Positions 11,841 to 21,667 of a stretch of DNA of 37,425 nt are shown here, one piece after another. Below the pieces are notes generated by a model, which saw nothing but the letters and a program-made list of their open reading frames with translations, was not told where the DNA came from and did no database searches. Position numbers and translations under genes: made by a program. The stretch is from Saccoglossus kowalevskii. Lineage: Eukaryota > Hemichordata > Enteropneusta > Harrimaniidae. Positions within the stretch are counted from its first letter, which is position 1, and every line of letters starts with the position of its first letter. The DNA is taken from positions 228,321 through 265,745 of the forward strand of contig NW_003126890.1 in the NCBI RefSeq assembly GCF_000003605.2. The letters run 5' to 3'.

Positions 11841-11946
11841 ATTTTATACAGGTACAAATTCCAGTTATATGCCTATAGTGCAGTTCCAACAAAGGTCACA
11901 GATAGTGTACAAATTTACAACGGCCAGTTCAAGGTTTGTTACTTAC

Positions 11947-12002
11947 TTAGCACGGAGTGCAAGATGTCTATCGTTGGGACACGTCCATTTATCTACATCC
12001 AT
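11947..12002 (-). CDS. Rabphilin/Noc2-like gene, alternative first coding exon 1A
   Basis: Seen: on the minus strand an ATG at 12002 opens the frame MDVDKWTCPNDRHLALRAK. The last codon is split after AA at 11947 and followed by a consensus donor GTAAGT (11946-11941). A TAA follows in frame if the donor is not used. The split AA is completed by the G that begins exon 2 (9484), giving Lys and continuing LGTGWSFHT. A good acceptor (pyrimidine-rich stretch ending AACAG at 12090-12086) would start the exon at 12085 with about 83 nt of 5' UTR. Known: W-x-CPNDRQLALRAKL-x-TGWS is the hallmark N-terminus of Noc2 (RPH3AL) and invertebrate rabphilins, effectors of Rab3/Rab27 on secretory vesicles. Inference: this is the first coding exon of such an effector. 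It is the more conventional of two paralogous versions, because it has a credible acceptor and the family-typical Asn in PND. Confidence 0.85.
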
Positions 12003-13383
12003 TGATAGGTGATTTAAAATTCAAATGTCACTTGAGTCACGTTGAATGTTACACAAGGTGTGAGAATTCAATCAGAACCAGTAACCTGTTGCAAATGAGA
12101 AATTAACAGCAAATAAGTATTTGATCATAACCTTTAGTGTGTTTGTCAAAATCTACCCCAGGAGCCAATCAGCAATGATTTTACAGTTTTCGTTTCAAAT
12201 ACCCCTAGGTTCATTTGCTAATGAGGGGTCCATATACTTGGGATTTTTTAATGCATGAACGTTGAATTTCTATGAATAGATGAATCACTCCACTTCGAAT
12301 GTTTGAGCTTTTCCCATTGATTTGTAAGAATCTGAATTCTGCATCAGATCATATCAAAAAAATAAATTGATGTTCACGTCTGGATTCCTACAATGCTCTT
12401 ATACAAAGTTTGACATAAATTTGTAAAAGAATGGTTGAGTTATGATACTCAGACTTTATATGAATGGAATCTACAAACACTGGCCTTTACATGTAGTAAC
12501 ACAATATATTAGAAAATGAACAATATGTATAGTATTAAAGTAATTGGACTTGCTGTTTTCAGCAAGAAGTCAAAAATATCACTTTTTACCAAAAATTACA
12601 AAAATATTCATCACAATTAGAGAATCAAAGATATCATCACGAAATAAACAAATTTGAGAGAAGGTCCACATGTAGTACCAGTATATATATTATCAAAACA
12701 ATTGGACTTGGTGTTTACAACAAAAAGTCGATAATATCACTTTTTACCAAAAATATTCATCAAAATTACATGTAGTAACACAATATATTAGAAAATGAAC
12801 AATATGTATAGTATTAAAGTAATTGGACTTGCTGTTTTCAGCAAGAAGTCAAAAATATCACTTTTTACCAAAAATTACAAAAATATTCATCACAATTAGA
12901 GAATCAAAGATATCATCACGAAATAAACAAATTTGAGAGAAGGTCCACATGTAGTACCAGTATATATATATTATCAAAACAATTGGACTTGGTGTTTACA
13001 ACAAAAAGTCGATAATATCACTTTTTACCAAAAATATTCATCAAAATTAGAAAATTGAAGATATCATCATCAAATGAACAAATCTGAGAGAAGTCTACCT
13101 GTAGTACCTATATGCATAATATCAAAGCAATCAGACTTGCTGTTTTTAACAAGAAGTCGAAAATATCACTTTTTACCAAAAATTAGAAAAATATTCATCA
13201 AAATTAGAGAATTGAAAATATCATCATGAAATGAACAAATCTGAGAGAAGTCTACCTGTAGTACCTATATGTATAATATCAAAGCAATCAGACTTGCCGT
13301 TTTTAACAAGAAGTCGAAAAAGTAAAACATTGACACGAACAACGGCGGCTGACGGCCGCCGACGGACAATCACTCATACGATA

Positions 13384-13414
13384 AGCTCCGCTCGACAAAG
13401 TCGACAGTGGAGCT
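13384..13414 (+). repeat. Stem-loop at HINE-like 3' end (copy 1)
   Basis: AGCTCCGCTCGAC-AAA-GTCGAC-AGTGGAGCT folds into a near-perfect hairpin, followed by AAAAAG. The same structure occurs at 13464-13495 and 17014-17044. Confidence 0.85.
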
Positions 13415-13463
13415 AAAAAGTTGACACCAACGACATTTGCCGATGGACAATCACTCATATGAT

Positions 13464-13495
13464 AGGCTCCACTCAACAAAGTCAACAGCGGAGCT
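13464..13495 (+). repeat. Stem-loop at HINE-like 3' end (diverged tandem copy 2)
   Basis: A second, decayed terminus directly follows the first. GGACAATCACTCATATGAT precedes AGGCTCCACTCAAC-AAA-GTCAACAGCGGAGCT and then AAAAAA. Stem changes at several positions show it is older. A tandemly doubled end is common in rolling-circle elements. Confidence 0.75.
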
Positions 13496-13499
13496 AAAA

Positions 13500-14146
13500 A
13501 ACAGCAAATACAGTACACCACAGCGTTCACTCTAAGTAGGAGGTGATCGACCAGGAAATAAGTTTTCTTACTGAAATTTGACAATCTGAAAAACAGTCTT
13601 TTTAATTTTATATTTAAATACACAAGAAATATTTTTTTTTTTGAGAAGAAAGAACATTTCTAAGTGATAAATTTGCTACAGGGGCAAACTAACCAATGGA
13701 GTGAAGATATGACGAGCTGATTACAGAAAATTCTGTGAGGATTGAGGCACATAATTGCTTTTGGAATATTCAAATTATCTAAAAACATATCAGACGTATA
13801 ATCTCCAATGTATTAGGGCAAGGCCCCTACTTAAAAAGAACATTTAATAAAATCCATTATTTTTAGAGACAGACGATTGTATAATAATTATCTTCTTAAT
13901 GGCAATATTCTTGGTTTCAGATGGTACTGTGATGTCATAAGTAACATGATATCCATTTGCTGAGTGTACCAAACCATTATCTCCATCGTTCTAAGTGCCC
14001 AGTGGGTATTAGCAAGCATTTAAAACTGAAATACACAAGTCACTTGAAACAAAACTGAATCTTTATTAATTAAAATAAAAAGTCGAAGGCAGAATGTAAG
14101 TAAACATAGTGTAACTACTACAACCTTGCCTATGAAAAATTTACCA
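13500..14146. other. Stretch without supported features
   Basis: AT-rich sequence with a poly-T run near 13630. I see no gene or clear repeat. Confidence 0.5.
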
Positions 14147-15173
14147 TACTTTCCCGATCATAAGCCCCTCCCCGAGTATAAGCCCAGCCCTCTATTTGTT
14201 GACATTTAATGAGTTGAGAGCATCCCGGATTAAAATCCCAGGGTGTTTTTTACCAGGCGTCGATGACATTTATTAAAATATTTGTGTAAAAAGTGTGTTT
14301 CATTGCATAAAAATTGTGATTAGTACGATAATTTGGTTCGTGAAACCTGGTCATTGGATATTGTTTTACTTTTCCAAATAATTGTGTCCATTGAGAATAA
14401 CGAGCAAACTATCCTTTGACGTGTCCTGCTGATGACTGTGAAAGGTGTTTAAATACTTCCTCCACACTCAGTTTACCATTTGAAAATTGCAAATCACCAG
14501 TTTTTAGGAAAAAAAAAATTGTTCATCAACTACTGTAAAATACTTTATTTTCACTGGAATTTATTTTCGCTGAATAGACTTTTTAGGTGTGTTATATGGA
14601 ATTTATTTTCACTGATTTTTGGCGAGTTGAATGTAAAAGATAGGAAAAAAGGTATATTCGCTGGATTTTATTTTCATTGAATCATTTCTTCAGCGAAAAT
14701 AGCGAAAATTAATTCCAAGCGAAAATAAAGTATTCCACAGTAACAGATCGCATTTTAACATCGCGGAATTCACTTCGCATTGTGTTAAAGAATTACATCG
14801 TCAATTATTGGTAATTATTGGTTGGTTAATGAAAGACTTGACCTGTTAGGTCAAAGAAAGTTATTTCAGGTTAAATCATGCTGAAAAACATCATGGTGGA
14901 AATTGTTTTGCATGGAGAGTGTGTACAATTAAAAACATTCCACAACGAAGATAATGATAAAGATCTTGCCTTTGATCATTTTCCCACAAACTCTACCTCT
15001 TTTTACATCGTAAATTCAGATGGTATGTAAATTTTATTGTAATAAAATTCTGTATTTTTATGAACATGTTTTTCATTGTAAAAGTGTCATGGAAATCAAT
15101 GACAACTTTTTTCTTCTTCTTACTTTCCACAATTTTACATGTTGAGGTCCCTGGGTTTATGATCGGGGAAGTA
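14147..15173. mobile_element. 1.0-kb TIR element, non-autonomous, with a nested MITE
   Basis: Left end TACTTTCCCGATCATAAG and, in reverse complement, right end TACTTCCCCGATCATAAA (16 of 18 match). Further in, AAGCCCCTCCCC and the reverse complement of CCCTGGGTTTATG extend the similarity. The interior has no transposase frame. A 212-bp MITE of another family (14531-14742) sits inside it, so the larger element is older. TA at the outer edges would suit a Tc1/mariner-like target, but this is not proven. Confidence 0.7.
14531..14742. mobile_element. 212-bp MITE, TACTGTAAAAT family
   Basis: Left end TACTGTAAAATACTTTATTT and, in reverse complement, right end TACTGTGGAATACTTTATTT. The arms go on with TTCGCTGAA/GGAATTTATTTTC motifs, so most of the element can fold on itself. 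Termini begin and end with TA. Same family as 25817-26031. No coding capacity. Confidence 0.85.
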
Positions 15174-16620
15174 CGATATATATTAAAATAACAAATAAGA
15201 AATCAGGATAGACACAAACTAACAATGCATTTGCTGCGGGGTACAATCTTTTCATTGCAGGGCTATAAAAAACTATAAAAATTCTGAAACAATATAATAC
15301 TACATGTATATCTAAACAAAATTTTATGCAGAAAATAATGGCTTCAATTTATGTATGAACATGTGGGGGACGATATGTTGCAAATATGGAAAATAACGAA
15401 CAATTAGTATGCAAAATTATCTGCTACACAATCAGCACCAATCACCACAGTAGAACACCTTATAATAAATTTATTTGCTAACAGAAAGCCTGCTGGCAAT
15501 CCGGAGACTTACACGATAGAACACAAATTGTAAGAATGACACAGAAGTGTGCCCTTAATGCACATCAATAATTATTAGCGGGAAAGCCTCTAATTGGTTA
15601 AATATAAAAATTGACCCAAAAGAACACACTGCGGTGGTTTCTACCACGTTCACACTTATGTGGTCCTCGCACTTCAGAGTCTGTATTTTGAAACAACGTA
15701 CAAGTCAGAGAGAATATTATTAATATCTGGTTTTCAAGATCAACATGATTAGTTATTTAGGCCATGTTTTGAAAAATATACATGCTAGTCACACCAAAAT
15801 TGAACTTGATGAGTGTTTGAATTATTGTAATTACAAGAGAAATTTTACCAATATCTTGAAAAATATACAAACAACTCATGCCAAAATTGAACTTGGTCAA
15901 GATCACTAACTGGTTTATAAAATATCAGGTGAAACCTATCATAAGGTTATACACAAGAAAAACGTTTATACCAAAGACAACAACAGACATTTACCCTAAG
16001 TATATCTTTCGCGTCATTTATGATTTAGACAAAGCAAACACTAATTGTGACTTAACTTATTTAAGATCAGCTGACAAAGAACCCAATTATAGATTTCAAA
16101 GCCCCTGGTTCTTATTAGAGCTTAAGAGAAAATAAAGCCAGTCATCCCAGCTTTAGACTGGCAGAGTCTGGACGATTTATTTCTTTTTAAAGTTTAAATT
16201 AAATACAAATATCGCGAAATGGAGGTGTTAACACGAAATCCCCTGTAACTGCAAAACCATCCAGACTAGACGCAATTGCCACACCCTCTGTGGTGAAAGC
16301 AAGAACTAGTGTGTTTTCATACTAGTTTTTATGTTAATGAGCAGAATGACAGGCAAGAACGTTATCCAATCAGAATAATTTGACCTTTAAACTATATCTA
16401 GTTAACCTTTGCACCTGAAGACTGTTCACTTTTCTTGCAGTTTCTCGATCATCAATCATAAAAAAACAAATTACTATTTATAGCGTTTCGTACAAATTAT
16501 TTTAATGGAAAGAAGTATTCAGCGTGTAGCGTTATCTCTTCTGGGTTACAGAGAAGCACGATGCACAGAAGACAAAAATTGATGGTTTTACTGATAGCCA
16601 AGATGTTTTCATTTCATTTC
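15174..16620. other. Stretch without supported genes
   Basis: AT-rich. A diverged short duplication is visible: CACACCAAAATTGAACTTG at about 15791 and CATGCCAAAATTGAACTTG at about 15877. The frame 15878-16135 (85 codons, many Lys/Ile/Thr) overlaps this repeat and matches nothing I know. A small inverted repeat AACTAGT...ACTAGTT lies near 16302-16326. Confidence 0.45.
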
Positions 16621-16624
16621 ATTC

Positions 16625-17050
16625 ATTGTTTTTAACAAGAAGTCGAAAATATCACTTTTTACCAAAAATTACAAAAATATTCATCAAAATTAGAGAATTA
16701 AAGATATCATCATGAAATAAACAAATCTGAGTTAGAACCACATGTAGTACCTATATATGTAACATCAAAGCAATTGGACTTTAGGTTTTTAACAAGAAGT
16801 CGAAAATATCACTTTTTACCAAAAATGACAAAAATATTCACCAAAATTAGAGAATTAAATATATCATTACAAAATGAACAAATCTGAAAGAGGTCTACCC
16901 AAGGTACATATACACCAAGTATCAAAGCATTCAGGCTTGTAGTTTTCAAGAAGAAGTCGAAAAAGTAAAACATTGACACGGACGACGGACACCGGACAAT
17001 CACTCATATGATAAGCTCCGCTCGACAAAGTCGACAGCGGAGCTAAAAAG
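16625..17050 (+). mobile_element. HINE/pearl-like element, second copy
   Basis: Two to three core units (GACTT-marked starts at 16777 and 16934, 157-bp step) with the same text as 12486-13330: TTTTTAACAAGAAGTCG and AAAATATCACTTTTTACC. Then come GAAAAAGTAAAACATTGACACG, GGACGACGGACACCGGACAA, TCACTCATATGATA and the terminal stem-loop. Same orientation as the first copy. Fewer core units show copy-number variation between insertions. Confidence 0.7.
17014..17044 (+). repeat. Stem-loop at HINE-like 3' end (copy 3)
   Basis: AGCTCCGCTCGAC-AAA-GTCGAC-AGCGGAGCT: the arms pair completely apart from the extra AC/A near the loop. Followed by AAAAAG, as in the other copies. Confidence 0.85.
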
Positions 17051-19084
17051 CTAGCACATCTGATTAAAAATCTGTACCATCCAATATAAGACCATTCTCC
17101 CAAACCTTATACCAAATTTCGAGGTTTAGTTCACTGACCAGGCAGATGAGAGGGTCAAACCCCTCCCTGTTATGAGGGGCAACATGTACCTACATGTATT
17201 TATGGTGGTATGTAAGAATACAGGTAACGTGGTAGTTATACAGATTACTACTTGTATATGATATGTAGCTAGCCTGTAATAGATCATTTGCCATTCACTG
17301 CGAGATATGTATGTGTGAAATCAAATGTAAAAACAAACAAAGGTTGCAGAGGTGTCAAAACATCATGTGGAATTTGACGAAAATTAAAAATACCATTTTA
17401 AAAATACTGGTCAATATTTTGGCAAACAAAAAAATCCTGATCAATATTCTGGCCATTAAGAAAATAATGGCAATTATAATGGCCAGAAGTGACTTTTTAA
17501 AGGAATCTGACCAGTGAAAAAACAATTATTATTATAACCGCCTCACTAACCTGAAAGTACCCCGGTACAAATATACCGGTATATTCAAAATTTATGAAAA
17601 TTAAAACTTTCCGAAACGCAACGGAATTTACAAAAGAATTTCAGGCGCTGTTAAAAGTACTTTTGGGGTAGTTCTACGCTTAATAATGTGCATCACATTT
17701 ACATTTTATGATGGTCAATTTTGATGGAGTAAGAGTATCTCAACGACACATTCCTTAGAAAGATTGGCATTTTGACATTGAACTGCAGAAAACAAGATTC
17801 AAATTGAATCATTTGATTTTTTCAGCAGACGTTCGTTCAGCCCACGCCTTTCAAGCATCATGCCTGCTTGCAGTGAAGCGAAAATTATCTATTTTGCCAA
17901 TTCAACAGAAAATACATGCATATTCTCACAATTAATACACAGTGAATCTATTAATACAGGTACACATGTACTAGTCCATATTTGTAAGGAAAAGAACAAA
18001 TTAATCACAGTCATCAGTGATTAATTTGTTTTTTTAATTATCTAAACATTCTATTATCAAGATTCTAACTAATTATTTCCATTACAATTGATTTGAATGA
18101 AAGATATAGCATTAGTGCCTGAATATGTAGATCAGTATTATTATACTTGTAATAAAATTCATTCATTATGTTGCTATGACAACAATGAGAATAATCATCA
18201 TCTCATTGGCACATTCATCATACATCTATTCATTCTAAACACATTTTGGTAATAATCGCTGTTCTAAAAATAGCCTGTCCACTCAACTGGAAAGGCTATT
18301 GAAGATGTCAAAAACATTCCCCATGCAAATATTAACATTATCGATTATATTAATTTATAATTAAAAGCAAATAACCATACTACAAAATGTACACGTTATT
18401 TGTTTTAATTAACTGACTTGAATAATAATTAATCTAAATTATCACAATTAATTACTAATTATTAATTGAGCTTAGCTCTATAAAACAATATATATGCAAA
18501 AACTTCTCCTACCTTTATCATACAGAGTGTAGGTAGGATGCAACCCACAGCCACAAAGTAGGTCATCTACTTATATATTAACCACAAATCACAATAAAAC
18601 AAATCTAATAATAAGCCATCTACAAAGGCATTCAATATAATCGCATCATATATTGCAATATTAGACTACCTGTCATCATCATCATCAGCCAATCAAATTA
18701 TACGATACATCATCATCATCCAATCAAATCATAAGCTATTCTTACAAATATATGTATTGTTACATGCAAGGGGCCAAAGTTGGGAATGACAAAGTCATAT
18801 AATATACACCACAGCTCATTCAATCACTGGTAAATTCCTGTAGTGTGTCTCAAGACAAAACGTAATAGAATTAAAAGTTCATTGATTGTTGCCATCACAG
18901 ACAGATTTCTAAAAATAGGATTTTCTTTTATATTCTTCCTGTACATAGTCTTTAATTCACATCAATATTTTAATAAAATTTGATGTAATTTATATTTTAT
19001 TAAACATGGCCTTGTAAATTGAACATACATGTAGGCCATCCAAGTGTAGATTATATCTCTTTTTGAACCGGCTTCAGTCAGTAG
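17051..19084. other. AT-rich stretch without supported genes
   Basis: Contains ATTCTGGCCATTAAG-type near-repeats around 17390-17480, CCGG palindromes near 17558-17582 (GTACCCCGGTAC, ATACCGGTAT), a strong hairpin (17995-18030, separate entry) and a short duplication with CATCATCATC and CCAATCAAAT at 18672-18728. No exon is recognised. Confidence 0.5.
17995..18030. repeat. Perfect 14-bp inverted repeat
   Basis: AACAAATTAATCAC, an 8-base spacer, then GTGATTAATTTGTT. It is followed by a T run, with AAAAG before it. It is not linked to any identified element. Confidence 0.9.
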
Positions 19085-21260
19085 GGTAGAGAGGATGTGC
19101 CAGGGTGGGATGGACATTTAAGGAGGTGCATAGGTGTAGCTAGGATGGGGTCAGTGGGTTGGATGTGCCAGAGTGGGATGGACATTTAAGGAGGTACATA
19201 GGTGTAGCTAGGATGGGGTCAGTAGGTTGGATGTGCCAGGGTGGGATGGACATTTGTAAAGAGGTGCATAGGTGTAGCTGCAAAGGGGTTAGTGGGTTGG
19301 ATGGGCAGGGACGGGATGGACATTTGAGGTGCATAGGTGTAGCTGCAAAGGGGTCAGTGGGTTGGATGTGCCAGGGTGGGATGGACATTTGTAAAGAGGT
19401 GCATAGGTGTAGCTGCAAAGGGGTCAGTGGGTTGGATGTGCCAGGGTGGGATGGACATTTAAGGAGGTGCATAGGTGTAGCTGCAAAGGGGTCAGTAGGT
19501 TGGATGTGCCAGGGTGGGATGAACATTTGTAAAGAGGTGCATAGGTGTAGCTGCAAAAGGGTCAGTGGGTTGGATGGGCAGGGACGGGATGGACATTTAA
19601 GGAGGTGCATAGGTGTAGCTAGGATGGGATCAGTGGGTTGAATGTGCCAGGGTGGGATGGACATTTAAGGAGATGCATAGGTGTAGCTGCAAAGGGGTCA
19701 GTGGGTTGGATGTGCCAGGGTGGGGTGGACATTTGTAAAGAGGTGCATAGGTGTAGCTGCAAAGGGGTCAGTGGGTTGGATGTGCCAGGGTGGGATGGAC
19801 ATTTAAGGAGGTGCATAAATGTAGCTGCAAATGGGTCAGTGGGTTGGATGTGCCAGGGTGGGATGGACATTTGTAAAGAGGTGCATAGGTGTAGCTGCAA
19901 AGGGGTCAGTGGGTTGGATGTGCCAGGGTGGGATGGACATTTAAGGAGGTGCATAGGTGTAGCTGCAAAGGGGTCAGTGGGTTGGATGTGCCAGGGTGGG
20001 ATGGACATTTGTAAAGAGGTGCATAGGTGTAGCTGCAAAGGGATCAGTGGGTTGGATATGCCAGGGTGGGATGGACATTTAAGGAGGTGCATAGGTATAG
20101 CTGCAAATAGGTTAGTGGGTTGGATGTGCAAGGATGGGATGGACATTTAAGGAGGTGCATAGGTGTAGCTAGGATGGGATCAGTGGGTTGGATGTGCCAG
20201 AGTGGGATGGACATTTGTAAAGAGGTGCATAGGTGTAGCTGCAAATAGGTTAGTGGGTTGGATGTGCAAGGATGGGATGGACATTTAAGGAGGTGCATAG
20301 GTGTAGCTAGGATGGGATCAGTGGGTTGGATGTGCCAGGGTGGGATGGACATTTGTAAAGAGATGCATAGGTGTAGCTGCAAAGGGATCAGTGGGTTGGA
20401 TGTGCCAGGGTGGGATGGACATTTAAGGAGGTGCACAGGTATAGCTGCAAAAGGGGTCAGTAGGTTGGATGTGCCAGGGTGAGATGGACATTTGTAAAGA
20501 GGTGCATAGGTGTAGCTGCAAAGGGGTCAGTGGGTTGGATGTGCAAGGATGGGATGGACATTTAAGGAGGTGCATAGGTGTAGCTAGGATGGGATCAGTG
20601 GGTTGGATGTGCCAGGGTGGGATGGACATTTGTAAAGAGGTGCATAGGTGTAGCTGCAAAGGGGTCAGTGGGTTGGATGTGCCAGAGTGGGATGGACATT
20701 TAAGGAGGTGCATAGGTGTAGCTGCAAAGGGATCAGTGGGTTGGATGTGCCAGGGTGGGATGGACATTTAAGGAGGTGCACAGGTATAGCTGCAAAGGGG
20801 TCAGTGGGTTGGATGTGCCAGGGTGGGATGGACATTTAGGGAGGTGCATAGGTGTAGCTGCAAAAGGGTCAGTGGGTTGGATGTGCCAGGGTGGGATGGA
20901 AATTTAAGGAGGTGCATAGGTGTAGCTGCAAAGGGGTCAGTGGGTTGGATGTGCCAGGGTGGGATGGACATTTGTAAAGAGGTGCATAGGTGTAGCTGCA
21001 AAAGGGTCAGTGGGTTGGATGTGCCAGGGTGGGATGGACATTTAAGGAGGTGCATAGGTGTAGCTGCAAAAGGGTCAGTGGGTTGGATGTGCCAGGGTGG
21101 GATGGACATTTAAGGAGGTGCATAGGTGTAGCTGCAAAGGGGTCAGTGGGTTGGATGTGCCAGGGTGGGATGGACATTTAAGGAGGTGCATAGGTGTAGC
21201 TGCAAAGGGGTCAGTGGGTTGGATGTGCCAGGGTGGGATGGACATTTGTAAAGATGTGCA
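19085..21260. repeat. 68/70-bp G-rich minisatellite, about 32 copies
   Basis: The unit contains GGATGTGCCAGGGTGGGATG, GACATTT(AAGG or GTAAAG)AGGTGC and ATAGGTGTAGCT(GCAAAGG or AGGATGG)GGTCAGTGGGTT. The AAGG form is 68 bp and the GTAAAG form 70 bp. They often alternate, giving a 138-bp dimer. 138 is a multiple of three, which is why long frames appear on both strands (CPSHPGTSNPLTPLQLH and similar on minus, GGMDICKEVHRCSCKG on plus). Neither is supported as a gene. The plus strand is strongly G-rich. Decayed copies continue to about 21375. Confidence 0.97.
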
Positions 21261-21455
21261 TACATGTAGCGACATGTAGATGTGGGATGGATATATGGGG
21301 TAGATAGGTGTGGTTAGGGTAATGGTGGGTTGTGGTCAGTGGGGTAGATGTGGGTGGATATGTGTGGTTGGGATAATTGGTGATTGGAGTTATATCATGT
21401 TTTGTCATACTGGTATGATGTGTTGCAACCTTCAGTTAGGATCACCAGAAACACA

Positions 21456-21667
21456 TACTGTAAAATGACTAATTTTCACTGGGTTTAAATTTCACTGATT
21501 TACCATTTCAGGCATATTCAGTGGGTTTTAAATTCACGGTTTTGTCATTTAGATAATGTGTTCTATGCTAAATTTTACATATTCACTGTGTTTTAATTTA
21601 GCGCATTTTTCCAGTCAGCGAAATAAGCTAAATTTAAACCCAGTGAATAATTACCCCCTTTACAGTA
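21456..21667. mobile_element. 212-bp MITE, TACTGTAAAAT termini, divergent interior
   Basis: Left end TACTGTAAAATGACTAATTT continues CACTGGGTTTAAATTT. The right end, in reverse complement, reads TACTGTAAAGGGGGTAATTA then TTCACTGGGTTTAAATTT. Its length equals that of the nested MITE at 14531-14742 and it shares the TACTGTAAA terminus, but the interior is different. No coding capacity. Confidence 0.85.

Larger units (their letters stand above)
12486..13500 (+). mobile_element. HINE/pearl-like Helitron-related element with tandem core
   Basis: A tandem core of about 155-bp units is marked by (G/A)GACTTG.TGTTTT.A.CAAGAAGTC, at 12546, 12704, 12825, 12985, 13133 and 13290. Within it a two-unit block of 279 bp is duplicated almost perfectly (12489-12767 and 12768-13046). 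The core runs into GAAAAAGTAAAACATTGACACG, a GACGGACAATCACTCAT stretch and a GC-rich stem-loop. Known: bivalve pearl elements and other helentron-associated elements combine a core of roughly 150-160-bp repeats with a stem-loop near one end and have no terminal inverted repeats. The match in architecture makes this the best class. There is no coding potential. Confidence 0.65.

Noticed and set aside
11718-12012. Plus-strand frames of 87-95 codons
   Set aside because: They are the antisense of the two minus-strand rabphilin/Noc2-like first exons.
13303-13623. Minus-strand frame with a repeated LAPLSTLSSGAYHMSDCP motif, also at 16867-17103
   Set aside because: The motif is the translated stem-loop end of the HINE-like repeat, not a conserved protein.
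19140-21408. Long proline/cysteine-rich reading frames on both strands (100-175 codons)
   Set aside because: They are produced by a 138-bp dimer repeat (multiple of three) without stops. Both strands are open over the same bases, and there is no splice or start context.
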